64,000 bases of DNA from Pseudomonadota bacterium (GTDB taxonomy: Bacteria; Pseudomonadota; Gammaproteobacteria; Burkholderiales; Burkholderiaceae_C). The DNA lies in contig CAUJHV010000054.1 in NCBI GenBank assembly GCA_963205115.1, positions 1-64,000 on the forward strand. Reading direction: 5' to 3'. This document shows positions 53,127 to 62,210 of this stretch, piece by piece. The translations under genes were made by a program, and so were the position numbers. Positions within the stretch are counted from its first letter, which is position 1. Every line of letters starts with the position of its first letter. The notes below the pieces were generated by a model. It was not told the DNA's origin. It saw nothing but the letters and a program-made list of their open reading frames with translations, and did no database searches.

Positions 53127-55490
53127 ATGAGCGAAGCCGCCGCCGATTCCGAACCCCCTGCGCCCCAGGCTACCACCTGGCCTCAGCGCATTCTCCGTGC
53201 AGCAGGTGTGGCATTCGGTCTCCTGGTCGCCGGCCTGGTATCGATCGCCGTCTTCATCGCGTTGGCGCTGGCGATTTCCTACCCCAATCTGCCGGACACG
53301 GGCAGCCTCACGGATTACCGCCCCAAGCTGCCGCTGCGCGTGTTTTCGTCGGATGGCGTCATGCTGGGCGAATTCGGGGAGGAAAAGCGCACCTTCGTGC
53401 CGATCGGACAGATCCCGAAGGTCATGAAGGATGCCGTTCTCGCCATCGAGGACGCCAACTTCTACCGGCACAGCGGGGTCGACTACCGCGGTGTGCTGCG
53501 CGCGGCGCTGGCGCAATTCTCCGAAGCCAAGAGCCAGGGCGCATCGACCATCACGATGCAGCTGGCGCGCAACTTCTACCTCTCCAGCGAAAAGACCTTC
53601 ACGCGCAAGATCTACGAGATCCTGCTGTCCTACAAGATCGAGTCGCAGCTGACCAAGGACCAGATCCTCGAGGTCTACATGAACCAGATCTTCCTGGGGC
53701 GGCGGGCCTACGGCTTCGCGGCAGCCAGCGAGGTCTACTTCGGCAAGCCGCTCAAGGACCTCACGGTGGCCGAGGCCGCGATGCTCGCGGGGCTGCCCAA
53801 GGCCCCGTCGGCCTACAACCCGCTGACCAATCTCGAGCGGGCGACCCTGCGCCAGCGCTACATCGTCGAGCGCATGCTGGAGAACAACTTCATCACGCGC
53901 GCGCAGCGCGACGAAGCGCTGGCCCAGACCCTGACCTACCACGGCTCGATCGAGCCGCAGGTGCACGGCGAACACCTGGCCGAGCTGGCGCGCCAGCTGA
54001 TCTTTTCGCACTACGGCGAGGAGACCTACACCCGCGGCCTGCAGGTCACCTTGACCGTCAACTCCGCCGACCAGACGGTGGCCTACCAGGCGCTGCGCAA
54101 GGGTCTGATGGATTACGAGCGGCGCCAGCAGTACCGCGGCCCCGAGGGTTTCGTGAGCCTGCCGTCACAAGCCGCGGCGCTGGATGCGCGTGTGGCCGAG
54201 GCGCTGACCGACTATCCGGACGACGACGAATTGCGCGCCGCCGTGGTGCTGGAAGCCTCGCCGCGCAAGGTCTCGGCCATGCTGCAGTCCGGCGAGGTCA
54301 TCCAGGTCACAGGCGATGGCCTGCGGCCCGTGGCCTCGGGCCTGGCGTCGACGGCCACCTCGAAGGTGCAGATCCGCCGCGGTGCCGTGGTGCGCGCAAT
54401 GAAGTCGCCCAAGGGTGACTGGCTGCTCACCCAGGTGCCCGAAGTCGAAGGCGCATTCGTCGCCATGGATCCGCGCACCGGCGCCATCCGTTCGATGGTG
54501 GGCGGCTTCGACTTCTCCAAGAGCAAGTTCAACCACGTCACGCAGGCCTGGCGCCAGCCGGGCTCGAGCTTCAAGCCGTTCATCTACTCGGCTGCGCTGG
54601 AAAAGGGCTTCACGGCCCGCACGGTGATCAACGACGCGCCGCTGTTCTTCGACGCCGCGCAGACCGGCAGTCAGCCCTGGGAGCCCAAGAACTACGACGG
54701 CATCTTCGCGGGCCCGATGAGCCTGCGCACCGCGCTGGCGAAGTCCAAGAACATGGTGTCGATCCGCATCCTGCAGACCACCGGCGCCGAGTTCACGCAG
54801 CAGTGGATCGGACATTTCGGCTTCGACACCGAGCGCCATCCGCCCTTCCTGACGATGGCACTGGGCGCCGGGGCCGTCACACCGTTGCAGATGGCCACCG
54901 GCTATTCGGTCTTCGCCAATGGCGGCTACCTGGTCCAGCCCATGCTCATCGCCCGTGTGGTCGACGACCGCGGGCAGGTGCTGGCGCAGGCGCGGCCACC
55001 CCAGCTCGGCGACAGCGTGCGCGCCATCGATGCACGCAATGCCTACGTGATGGGCACGCTGATGCAGGAGGTCACGCGCACCGGCACCGCCGCCAAGGCG
55101 CAGGCCGCGCTCAAGCGCACGGACCTCTACGGCAAGACGGGCACGACCAACGATTCGATGGATGCCTGGTTCGCCGGCTACCAGCCGCACCTCGTGGCCG
55201 TGGTCTGGATCGGCTACGACACGCCGCGCAAGCTCGGCAGCAACGAAACCGGCGGCGGCCTGGCGCTGCCGGTGTGGATCGAGTACATGGCCCACGCGCT
55301 CAAGCGCATTCCGGTGACCGACGTGCCGGTCCCGGAGGGCCTGGTGCAGGTCGGCAGCGACTGGATCTTCGACGAGTTCGCCAACGGCCGCGGCATTGCC
55401 AACGTCGGGATGGAAGAGCGTCCGATCCCCTCGGCACCCAGCGCCGAGGAACGCAGCAGCATCCTCGATATGTTCAGGCAGCCGCGCTGA
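53127..55490 (+). CDS. mrcA: Penicillin-binding protein 1A
   Basis: A 787-residue class A PBP that polymerises and cross-links peptidoglycan. One N-terminal membrane helix (about 35-58); a GT51 glycosyltransferase domain with AIEDANFYRHSGVD (catalytic Glu), GASTITMQLARNFYL and KIYEILLSYKIE; then a transpeptidase with SSFKPF (S-x-x-K), SKN and KTGTTND. Its position next to pilM, transcribed divergently, is the standard ponA/mrcA-pil arrangement. Its end overlaps the convergent cyaY gene by 17 nt. Confidence 0.96.
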   Translation: MSEAAADSEPPAPQATTWPQRILRAAGVAFGLLVAGLVSIAVFIALALAISYPNLPDTGSLTDYRPKLPLRVFSSDGVMLGEFGEEKRTFVPIGQIPKVMKDAVLAIEDANFYRHSGVDYRGVLRAALAQFSEAKSQGASTITMQLARNFYLSSEKTFTRKIYEILLSYKIESQLTKDQILEVYMNQIFLGRRAYGFAAASEVYFGKPLKDLTVAEAAMLAGLPKAPSAYNPLTNLERATLRQRYIVERMLENNFITRAQRDEALAQTLTYHGSIEPQVHGEHLAELARQLIFSHYGEETYTRGLQVTLTVNSADQTVAYQALRKGLMDYERRQQYRGPEGFVSLPSQAAALDARVAEALTDYPDDDELRAAVVLEASPRKVSAMLQSGEVIQVTGDGLRPVASGLASTATSKVQIRRGAVVRAMKSPKGDWLLTQVPEVEGAFVAMDPRTGAIRSMVGGFDFSKSKFNHVTQAWRQPGSSFKPFIYSAALEKGFTARTVINDAPLFFDAAQTGSQPWEPKNYDGIFAGPMSLRTALAKSKNMVSIRILQTTGAEFTQQWIGHFGFDTERHPPFLTMALGAGAVTPLQMATGYSVFANGGYLVQPMLIARVVDDRGQVLAQARPPQLGDSVRAIDARNAYVMGTLMQEVTRTGTAAKAQAALKRTDLYGKTGTTNDSMDAWFAGYQPHLVAVVWIGYDTPRKLGSNETGGGLALPVWIEYMAHALKRIPVTDVPVPEGLVQVGSDWIFDEFANGRGIANVGMEERPIPSAPSAEERSSILDMFRQPR

Positions 55491-55836
55491 AGTGCAAGGC
55501 CATCCCGGCCTGCGCGGAGGCTTCGCGGTCCAGCACCTGGTGGAAGCGCGTCACGCCGTCGCGCGTGTCGACCCAGTGGCCGCCGGCGTAGCGGAAATGG
55601 AAGCCGCCGTTGCGCGCCGCCAGCCACAGCTCGTGCAAGGGCGGCTGCGTATTCACGACGATCTTGCTGCCGTTGGGGAAGCTCATCTCCAGCAGACCGC
55701 CCGTGCGCTGCGTATCGATGTCGATCACGTCGTGCTGCAACCAGCGGTCCGCATCGGCCTCCAGGGCCGCAAGCACGGCCGCGGACAGCCGGTGGTAGTC
55801 GGCATCGCTCAGAGCAGTTCCTGTGGCTTCGGGCAT
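55474..55836 (-). CDS. cyaY: Iron donor protein CyaY (frataxin)
   Basis: A 120-residue frataxin homologue. ALSDADYHRLSAAVLAALEADAD is helix 1 with acidic iron-binding face; VIDIDTQRTGGLLEMSFPNGSKIVVNTQPPLHELWLAAR is the beta sheet signature; GVTRFHQVLDREAS ends the fold. It controls iron delivery in Fe-S cluster assembly. It is divergent from lptM, 19 nt away, and overlaps the mrcA end tail-to-tail. Confidence 0.95.
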   Translation of the reverse strand: MPEATGTALSDADYHRLSAAVLAALEADADRWLQHDVIDIDTQRTGGLLEMSFPNGSKIVVNTQPPLHELWLAARNGGFHFRYAGGHWVDTRDGVTRFHQVLDREASAQAGMALHFSAAA

Positions 55837-55843
55837 GGCTGAT

Positions 55844-55849
55844 TAGAAT
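55844..55849 (+). promoter_or_regulatory. Possible -10 box of lptM-lysA
   Basis: TAGAAT stands 7 nt before the lptM ATG at 55856, in the 19-nt gap to divergent cyaY. If used, lptM would be nearly leaderless or start at a later codon. The -35 would lie inside cyaY. Weak evidence. Confidence 0.3.
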
Positions 55850-55855
55850 TTGTCG

Positions 55856-56086
55856 ATGAAGACGGGTTGTCGTTCGAGTGTAGCCAGTGAGCGCAGCCGC
55901 CCGGTTGGCGCGCGTCGCGTGTCCCTGGCGATCCTGCTGACACTGGGCGGCGTGCTGCCGCTGGGCGCCTGCGGTCAGAAGGGTCCGCTGCGCCTGCCCA
56001 CGGAAACCCGCGCGCCGTCTTCCGCATCCTCGCCTTCCTCCTCCCTTCCTTCGAGCGCCACGCCTGCGTCGGCTCCCACACGATGA
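55856..56086 (+). CDS. lptM: LPS translocon maturation lipoprotein LptM
   Basis: A 76-residue lipoprotein. The lipobox LGAC precedes the conserved GQKGPLRLP motif of LptM (formerly YifL), which helps assemble LptD in the outer membrane. The tail is Ser/Pro/Ala-rich. ATG 55856 gives a long basic N-terminus; a later GTG (55919) would give a more typical signal peptide. Its stop overlaps lysA by 4 nt (ATGA). The lptM-lysA pair is conserved in proteobacteria. Confidence 0.85.
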   Translation: MKTGCRSSVASERSRPVGARRVSLAILLTLGGVLPLGACGQKGPLRLPTETRAPSSASSPSSSLPSSATPASAPTR

Positions 56087-57357
56087 CATTGCCGGGATCT
56101 CCCTGGCTCGCCCGCCAAGCGGGTGAGCTGACGCTGGACGGCCACGCGCTGCGCGGTCTTGCACGCGAATACGGCACGCCGCTGTTCGTCTACTCGCAGC
56201 GCGCCATGCAGGCCGCCGCCGGCGCCTACCAGCGCGCACTCGCGCCGCAGCCGCATCTGCTGTGCTACGCCATGAAGGCCAATCCGTCGCTGGCCGTGCT
56301 GCAGACCTTTGCGCGCATGGGCTGCGGCTTCGACATCGTCTCGGGCGGCGAACTGCAGCGCGTGATCGCCGCCGGCGGCGACGCGTCGCAGGTGATCTTT
56401 TCCGGCGTGGGCAAGACAGCACGCGAGATGGAAATGGCCCTGCGCGCCGGCGTGGCCTGCTTCAACGTCGAGAGCGAGGGCGAGCTCGAGCGGCTGTCCG
56501 AAGTCGCCACGCGCACCGGTCTGACCGCCCGCGTGAGCCTGCGCGTGAACCCCGACGTCGACGCCGGCACGCACCCGTACATCTCCACCGGCCTGAAGAA
56601 CAACAAGTTCGGCGTGGCGCACGACCGGGCCGTGCCCACCTACCGCCGCGCGGCCGCGCTGCCGGGCCTGCAGGTCGTGGGCATCGATTGCCACATCGGA
56701 TCGCAGATCACGCAGATCGAGCCCTATCTGGACGCGCTGGACCGCCTGCTCGATCTGGTCGAGGCGGTGGAGGCCCACGGCATCGCCCTGCAACACGTCG
56801 ACATCGGCGGCGGACTGGGCATCACCTACACCGACGAGAAGCCGCCCGAAGCGGGCGAACTCATCGCCCAGGTGCTCGCGCGCATGAAGGCGCGTGGCCA
56901 CGCCCACCGCACGCTGGTGATGGAGCCGGGGCGCTCGCTCGTGGGCAATGCGGGCGTGCTGCTGACGCAGGTGATGTACCTCAAGCGCGGCGAGGGCAAG
57001 AACTTCTGCGTGGTCGATGCCGCCATGAACGACCTGATGCGCCCGGCGCTGTACCAGGCCTACATGCAGATCGAAGCCTGCGCACCCGGTGCGCAGGCCA
57101 CGGAAGCGACCTGGGACGTGGTCGGGCCCGTGTGCGAATCGGGCGACTGGCTCGGCCGCGACCGCGTGCTGCGCGTGGCGCCCGACGACGTGCTGGCGGT
57201 CCTGTCGGCCGGCGCCTACGGCAAGGCCCTGGCCAGCAACTACAACAGCCGCGCGCGGGCCACGGAGCTCATGATCACGTCGGACGGCCAGGTGCGCGTG
57301 ATCCGCCCGCGCGAGGACACGACTCAGCTTTTTGCGGCGGAACAGCTCGTGCCCTGA
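56083..57357 (+). CDS. lysA: Diaminopimelate decarboxylase
   Basis: A 424-residue PLP enzyme converting meso-diaminopimelate to lysine. The PLP lysine is in CYAMKANPSLAVL; GCGFDIVSGGEL, IDCHIGSQI, VDIGGGLGITY, MEPGRSLVGNAG and VCESGDWLGRDR are alanine-racemase-fold/LysA signatures. ATG 56083 overlaps the lptM stop. Its 3' end overlaps the convergent DUF3047 gene by 34 nt. Confidence 0.96.
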   Translation: MTLPGSPWLARQAGELTLDGHALRGLAREYGTPLFVYSQRAMQAAAGAYQRALAPQPHLLCYAMKANPSLAVLQTFARMGCGFDIVSGGELQRVIAAGGDASQVIFSGVGKTAREMEMALRAGVACFNVESEGELERLSEVATRTGLTARVSLRVNPDVDAGTHPYISTGLKNNKFGVAHDRAVPTYRRAAALPGLQVVGIDCHIGSQITQIEPYLDALDRLLDLVEAVEAHGIALQHVDIGGGLGITYTDEKPPEAGELIAQVLARMKARGHAHRTLVMEPGRSLVGNAGVLLTQVMYLKRGEGKNFCVVDAAMNDLMRPALYQAYMQIEACAPGAQATEATWDVVGPVCESGDWLGRDRVLRVAPDDVLAVLSAGAYGKALASNYNSRARATELMITSDGQVRVIRPREDTTQLFAAEQLVP

Positions 57358-58160
57358 GCGGGCTTGCACGTCCGCGGCGGCGGATGGAACAGGATTCGCC
57401 CGTACCAGGCATGGGCACGCGACCGCGTGTTGTCGGCATCGGTCATCAGCGCCACGCCGATCAAACGGCCCGGCGGTTCGCCGAAGGCTCGCTGGAAGTC
57501 GGCCGCCAGATGACGGCGGTAATGCCGCCAGCTCTTGGCGTGCTGGGCGCCGGAGTCGACCACGATCTTGCGTATCCGGTCACTTCGCGCGTTATGCAAC
57601 ACCGTTTCCGTGGGCGTCCGCGTGGACCAGGCATAGACCAGCGTCGCGTAGGGCGGCTCCTCGCCGGTCAATGCCTTGGCGAGCTCGAACAGCATGCGCG
57701 TGCGCGGCGACAGACGGGAGCGGTCGCCCTCGAAGGCAAAGACCAGTCGCGCCGGTGAATCCGCGCGCTCGGCCACGCCCAGGTCCGCTTCAGCCAGCGG
57801 CGCTTCGATCATCCAGGACCACTCGACGTCGCCGAGCTGGTCGACCGGAAGGTCCACCGAACGGCGCAGCATGCTGGCCGAGGCATCGGCCTGCGCCTCG
57901 ATGGCCCATCGGCCGTCCTTGGTGGTGAGCTGGTACTGCGTGGCCCGCTTGCCCGGCAGCGTGAAGGGCTTCCAATCGGGCGTCAGCGCGGTGGCGTCAG
58001 CCGGCGGGGTGGCGTCAGTCGGCGGGGTGTCTGCGGGGCCGGCAGGCTGCGGGGCCATCAGGGTGCAGCCCGTCAGGCCCAGCGTGACGGCCAGCACCCA
58101 GGGCCACGCCCGGCCCGCACACGCGGCCGACAAACGCCCGATCGACGACCGGTTCTGCAC
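57324..58160 (-). CDS. DUF3047 family lipoprotein
   Basis: A 278-residue protein from GTG 58160 (AAGGGG 5 nt upstream). The signal region WPWVLAVTLGLTGC ends in a lipobox. A Pro/Thr/Ala-rich linker follows, then the DUF3047 domain (about 70-265) with YQLTTKDGRWAIEAQADASASML, WSWMIEAPL, ARLVFAFEGDR, LVYAWSTRTPTE and GVALMTDADNT. The fold resembles carbohydrate-binding beta sandwiches. Function is unknown. The gene converges on lysA and overlaps it by 34 nt. Confidence 0.82.
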   Translation of the reverse strand: MQNRSSIGRLSAACAGRAWPWVLAVTLGLTGCTLMAPQPAGPADTPPTDATPPADATALTPDWKPFTLPGKRATQYQLTTKDGRWAIEAQADASASMLRRSVDLPVDQLGDVEWSWMIEAPLAEADLGVAERADSPARLVFAFEGDRSRLSPRTRMLFELAKALTGEEPPYATLVYAWSTRTPTETVLHNARSDRIRKIVVDSGAQHAKSWRHYRRHLAADFQRAFGEPPGRLIGVALMTDADNTRSRAHAWYGRILFHPPPRTCKPAQGTSCSAAKS

Positions 58161-58461
58161 AGAGACCCCTTCACGCGCGCCCGCGCAGGCACGCCGCACA
58201 CCACGGAGGGCCCGGCGGCGGCTTCGCGCGCGAAGCCTGCCGTCGAACGGGCCGGATGTATCGAATTGTCTGCGGCGCGGCATGCGCTGCCCAGCGCCAT
58301 TCAGGGCGACAAACCCTAGCCTGGGCCCCTCAGGCGGGGCGTCACGCCCATCTCCTGATCGCGCGCAGGCGACACCGCCTGGTCAGCGCCGCGCACCTCG
58401 CGCCCGCGATGCCGCACCCACCAACAAAAACGCCCAACCGGTGAGGGTTGGGCGTTGAATG
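58161..58461. other. Intergenic region between DUF3047 gene and tRNA-Phe
   Basis: Apart from the tRNA-Phe terminator near 58425-58456, this 301-nt GC-rich stretch shows no convincing gene or RNA. Short frames here lack family features. Confidence 0.6.
58425..58456 (-). terminator. Rho-independent terminator after tRNA-Phe
   Basis: On the minus strand a 9-bp GC-rich stem (58454-58446 with 58439-58431) and 6-nt loop is followed by a T-run (plus-strand AAAAA at 58426-58430). It lies just after the 3' end of the tRNA. Confidence 0.8.
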
Positions 58462-58537
58462 TGGTGGCCAAGGGCGGAATCGAACCACCGACACGCGGAT
58501 TTTCAATCCGCTGCTCTACCAACTGAGCTACTTGGCC
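58462..58537 (-). tRNA. tRNA-Phe (GAA)
   Basis: A 76-nt tRNA including encoded CCA. The acceptor stem starts GGCCAAG and ends CTTGGCC-A-CCA. The anticodon stem-loop is GCGGA-TTGAAAA-TCCGC with anticodon GAA. The T-loop reads GGTTCGATTCC. D-loop has AGCTCAGTTGGTAGAGC. All features are standard. Confidence 0.98.
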
Positions 58538-58548
58538 GAAAGACGAAG

Positions 58549-58554
58549 ATTATA
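58549..58554 (-). promoter_or_regulatory. -10 box of tRNA-Phe
   Basis: A perfect TATAAT (minus strand, 58554-58549) is 12 nt before the tRNA 5' end. The -35 region is weak and overlaps the end of the upstream intergenic spacer after the response regulator gene. Confidence 0.55.
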
Positions 58555-58585
58555 GACGTTGGCGCGGGCCCCCTGGACGGGGGCT

Positions 58586-59305
58586 TCAGGCGGCACCGCG
58601 CCGGTTGCGCGTGAGGTCCACACCCAGCTGCTTGAGCTTGCGGTAGAGGTGCGTGCGCTCCAGGCCGGTCTTTTCGGCCACGCGCGTCATCGATCCACCC
58701 TCCTTGGCCAGGTGGAACTCGAAATAGCTTTTCTCGAAGACATCGCGTGCTTCGCGCAGCGGCCGGTCCAGATCGAAGGTCTGGTGCGCCGCCGGATGCG
58801 CGCCGACATCGGCCACGCCCACGAGGCTGCCATAGCCGTCATGCAGGCTGGACGACCCGTTGGACGGGCCGCTCATCGAGCCGTGCACCGCGCGAATCGG
58901 ATGGCCCAGCGACACCGGGTCGCGCGCAGGCGTGGACGGACTCGGCCGCACCAAGGCCTGTTCGACCGCGCGCAGAAGCTTCTGCAGCGTGATCGGCTTT
59001 TCCAGGAAGGCCGAGGCCCCGTACTTGGTCGCTTCCACCGCGGTATCGATGGTGCCGTGGCCGCTCATCATGATGACCGGCATGGTCAGCATGCCGCAGC
59101 CGGCCCACTCCTTGAGCAAGGTGACGCCATCGACATCGGGCATCCAGATGTCCAACAGCACCAGATCCGGCTTGAACAACTCGCGCGCGGCGCGGGCCTG
59201 CGCTGCGTTTTCCGCCAGTTCGACCGTATGCCCCTCGTCGGTGAGGATCTCGGACAGCAAGGCGCGGATACCGAGCTCGTCGTCGACTACAAGAATGGTT
59301 GCCAT
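58586..59305 (-). CDS. NtrX-like response regulator without AAA+ domain
   Basis: A 239-residue regulator. Receiver domain (about 1-120) with acidic pocket VVDDE, phospho-acceptor Asp in LVLLDIWMPDVDG, T/S in VIMMSGHG and Lys in FLEKPITL. After a low-complexity linker, a C-terminal Fis-type HTH (about 195-235) reads GGSMTRVAEKTGLERTHLYRKLKQLGVD. The central sigma-54-interacting AAA+ domain of NtrX is absent. It follows the NtrY-like kinase gene by 46 nt and is its likely partner. Probably a nitrogen/redox or envelope-responsive regulator; targets unknown. Confidence 0.88.
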   Translation of the reverse strand: MATILVVDDELGIRALLSEILTDEGHTVELAENAAQARAARELFKPDLVLLDIWMPDVDGVTLLKEWAGCGMLTMPVIMMSGHGTIDTAVEATKYGASAFLEKPITLQKLLRAVEQALVRPSPSTPARDPVSLGHPIRAVHGSMSGPSNGSSSLHDGYGSLVGVADVGAHPAAHQTFDLDRPLREARDVFEKSYFEFHLAKEGGSMTRVAEKTGLERTHLYRKLKQLGVDLTRNRRGAA

Positions 59306-59351
59306 GTTGGCTGTGGTGCGTGCCGCGAGGACGAAAAGCTGAACGGACGAA

Positions 59352-61628
59352 TCAGACCGTTGGCGCCGGCGGCGTCGGGAGGGGGGATTTCGGAAGTGAA
59401 AATGATAGCGAAACCCGTGCGCCTCCGCCCGGTTGATTGCCCAGACGCAGGCGCGCGCGGTGCTCATCCGCAATCTTCTTGACCACGGCCAACCCCAAAC
59501 CGGTGCCTTTTGCCTTGGTCGTCACGTAGGGCTCGAAGGCGCGTTTGAGCACGTGATCGGCGAAACCCGGCCCGTTGTCGGTCACCACGAGCCGCACCCA
59601 GGCCACCGATGGATCGGTGCCGCGCATCAGCGAGGTGCTGATCTCGGCGCGTCCATTGACGGGCTCGACGGCATCCAGCGCGTTCTGCACCAGGTTGTGC
59701 ACCACCTGCCGCAGCTGCGTCGAATCGCCCAGGATGGTCGGCAGACCCGGCTCCAGGAAGGCCTGCAGGCGCCCATGCTCCTGGTCCTGGCCGTACAGCG
59801 CCAGCGTTTCCACCACCAGGCCATTCAGGTCCAGCGGCAGCATCTGCGCCGTGGGCAGCCGCGCGTAATCGCGGAACTCGTTGACCAGCTGCTTCATCGC
59901 CTGAACCTGCGCGACGATGGTCGCCACGCTGCGGATGAGCATGGCCTGGTCGGTGCCTTCGAGCTTGTGTTCGAGCTTGTGCTGCAGGCGCTCGGCCGAC
60001 AGCTGGATGGGCGTCAACGGATTCTTGATTTCGTGCGCGAGCCGCCGCGCCACTTCCGACCATGCGCGTGTGCGCTGCGCGGAGACGACATCGGTGATGT
60101 CGTCGAAGACCAGCAGCCGCTCGCGCCCGGGCAGCAGCGCCCCGCGGGCCAGCAGGGTGGCCCCTTCGGTGCCGTCGGCGCGCAGCTCGAACGAATCCTG
60201 CCACTGGCCGCGCTCGCCGGGTTCGGGCGTGCGCTCGCCGGCCTCGAAGCGCTGCTCGACCGCCTGCGCAAATTCCTGCAGCTCGGGCAGTTCGTCCAAA
60301 CGTCGGCCGAGCCACGCCTGCAGGGGCTGGCGCAGGATGCGTGTCGCGCCCGGGTTGACGCTGGCCATGCGGCCCTCGCGGTCGAACAGCACCACGCCGG
60401 CGGTCAGGTTGTCCAGGATGGTCTGCAGCTGCGCGGCGCCGCGCTGCACCTGTTCGCGCGCATCCGCGACCTGCTGGGTCATGTCGGCGAAGGAGCGTGT
60501 CAAACCCCCCAGTTCATCTTCCGACGCAAAAACCGGCCGCGTGCGCAGGTTGCCCGCGGCCACCTCGCGCACACCGTCGGCCAGCAGCAGCAGCGGCTTG
60601 ACGATCTGCTTGCCCAGCAGCGCTGCGAGCAAAACCGCGCCGAAGACCGACAGCACCAGCCCGAGGGTCAGCGTCCCGATGTAGACACGCCGCAGGCCCT
60701 CGCGCGACAGCGCGCGCTGCTGGTATTCCCGGTAGGCCGACTGCACCGACAGCGCATTGGCGGCCACCATCGTCGGCACGGTCTGCGTGGCCATCAGGAA
60801 GCGCTCCGGCGTCGAGCCCAGCGCGATGCTCCCCGCGCGCAGGCGCACCAGCGCGCGGATGCGCACCGGCGCGCCGTTGGCGGCGGCCTGTTCGTCGTCC
60901 AGGCCATCGATCTGCGTGGCCCGCCCGGCCGAGCGCGCCGCGCGCAGCAGGCCGCTGGCGGGCCGCTCCTGCGCCAGGCCGATCGCCGAGCGGCCCACCG
61001 TCACGAGCACTTGGCCGTTGCCCGCCACCAGCGACAGGTCGTCGACACCCAGCTGCTCGCGCAGGCGCTCCAGCGCCAGCGGCGTCACGGACGCGGCGCC
61101 CGGCTCGGTCAGGCGTTCGGCGGCCAGCTCGGCCTTGCGTGCGGCCTCGTCGCGCAGGCTGTCCAGCGTGCCCTTGCCCAGCGCCAGGCCGGCATCCAGC
61201 GCCTGCGCCAGCCGCACGTCGAACCAGGTCTCGATGCTGCGCGAGGCAAACTGGTAGGACACCGTGTAGATCACCAGGCCGGGCAACACACCCACCAGGG
61301 CGAAGATACCGGCCAGCTTCACGAGCAGCCGACTGCCGAACTTGCCGTGGCGCAGACGCAGCCACAGCCGCACGGTGGCGATACCCACCACCAGGGCCAG
61401 CACGGCCGCCACACCCACGTTCAACCAGAACAACCAGACGAATCGCCGCTCGTCGATGGCTGACTCGGGATCGGCAAAGGACAGCACGTACACCAGCACC
61501 AGCGCGATGCCCGTGGCCGCAACCAGCGCCACCATCAGCGACCAGCGCGTGGCCTTGCTCATCGCGTGGGGCTGCTCGTCGGACAAGGGCGGCGGCGCCG
61601 GCGCGGCCTCGAGATCCGACGGGTCCAT
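59352..61628 (-). CDS. NtrY-like sensor histidine kinase
   Basis: A 758-residue membrane kinase. Three helices near the N-terminus (about 30-130), a periplasmic stretch, a further helix (about 320-345), then HAMP, PAS (ILDNLTAGVVLFDREGRMASVN), HisKA with phospho-His in ARRLAHEIKNPLTPIQLSAERL, and HATPase_c with NALDAVEP, DNGPGF and GTGLGLAVVKKI. ATG 61628 overlaps the DUF4390 stop by one nt (TGATG). It pairs with the next gene's response regulator. Confidence 0.92.
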   Translation of the reverse strand: MDPSDLEAAPAPPPLSDEQPHAMSKATRWSLMVALVAATGIALVLVYVLSFADPESAIDERRFVWLFWLNVGVAAVLALVVGIATVRLWLRLRHGKFGSRLLVKLAGIFALVGVLPGLVIYTVSYQFASRSIETWFDVRLAQALDAGLALGKGTLDSLRDEAARKAELAAERLTEPGAASVTPLALERLREQLGVDDLSLVAGNGQVLVTVGRSAIGLAQERPASGLLRAARSAGRATQIDGLDDEQAAANGAPVRIRALVRLRAGSIALGSTPERFLMATQTVPTMVAANALSVQSAYREYQQRALSREGLRRVYIGTLTLGLVLSVFGAVLLAALLGKQIVKPLLLLADGVREVAAGNLRTRPVFASEDELGGLTRSFADMTQQVADAREQVQRGAAQLQTILDNLTAGVVLFDREGRMASVNPGATRILRQPLQAWLGRRLDELPELQEFAQAVEQRFEAGERTPEPGERGQWQDSFELRADGTEGATLLARGALLPGRERLLVFDDITDVVSAQRTRAWSEVARRLAHEIKNPLTPIQLSAERLQHKLEHKLEGTDQAMLIRSVATIVAQVQAMKQLVNEFRDYARLPTAQMLPLDLNGLVVETLALYGQDQEHGRLQAFLEPGLPTILGDSTQLRQVVHNLVQNALDAVEPVNGRAEISTSLMRGTDPSVAWVRLVVTDNGPGFADHVLKRAFEPYVTTKAKGTGLGLAVVKKIADEHRARLRLGNQPGGGARVSLSFSLPKSPLPTPPAPTV

Positions 61629-62194
61629 CAATCCACCCGCAGCGTGCGTTCGACACCCAGCTGCCAGTCGGCCTGGCTGGTCAGGCCCACCAGCATCGGC
61701 GGCGGCAGCTGGCCGGTGTCGAGTCGGAAGGAAAATTCGACATATTGCCGCGCGTCGGGTTCGATCTGCGACAGCTCGGCCAGTCGCCAGCCCGAGGTGC
61801 GCGAGATGACACCCAGCGCCTCTTCCAGCGTGCCGAAGCTCTGGGTCAGCGCGCCGATGCCCACGCGCCAGGAACTGGTCAGCGGCTGGTAGGCCAGCCG
61901 CCAGTTGCGCGTCACCCGCGCCACGCGCTCGTCACGCCAGTACCAGCGGTTGCGGTACAGCGTCGCCTGGGCCACGAAGTACATCGGCACGCCACGCCGC
62001 AGCGCGTCTTCCACCGGTCGCGACAGCGTCACGCGCAGCGAAAACTCCAGCGACAGGTGGCCGTCCTGGCGATCCAATCCCAGCGAGGCCACGTCCACAC
62101 CCTGCGCCCGCGCACCCAGGCCGGCCAGCAACAGGCTCAGCAAGGCGATCAGGCGCAGGACGAAGAGGACAGGCGTGGGCGGCGACGGCGGCAT
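61628..62194 (-). CDS. DUF4390 domain-containing exported protein
   Basis: A 188-residue protein with signal peptide (VLFVLRLIALLSLLLAGLGARA). The mature part (GVDVASLGLDRQDGHLSLEFSLRVTLSRPVEDALRRGVPMYFVAQATLYR, described in parts, plus ...TRNWRLAYQPLTSSWRV) matches DUF4390, a predicted beta-rich periplasmic family found between rsmB and ntrY in betaproteobacteria. Function unknown; its location suggests a link to the kinase, possibly as a periplasmic sensor partner. It begins 17 nt after rsmB. Confidence 0.8.
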   Translation of the reverse strand: MPPSPPTPVLFVLRLIALLSLLLAGLGARAQGVDVASLGLDRQDGHLSLEFSLRVTLSRPVEDALRRGVPMYFVAQATLYRNRWYWRDERVARVTRNWRLAYQPLTSSWRVGIGALTQSFGTLEEALGVISRTSGWRLAELSQIEPDARQYVEFSFRLDTGQLPPPMLVGLTSQADWQLGVERTLRVD

Positions 62195-62210
62195 CGAGGC
62201 GAGAAACAGC

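Noticed and set aside
55837..55919. Lysine riboswitch upstream of lptM-lysA
   Set aside because: The gap to cyaY is only 19 nt, far too short for a lysine riboswitch, and no other aptamer-like fold is visible.
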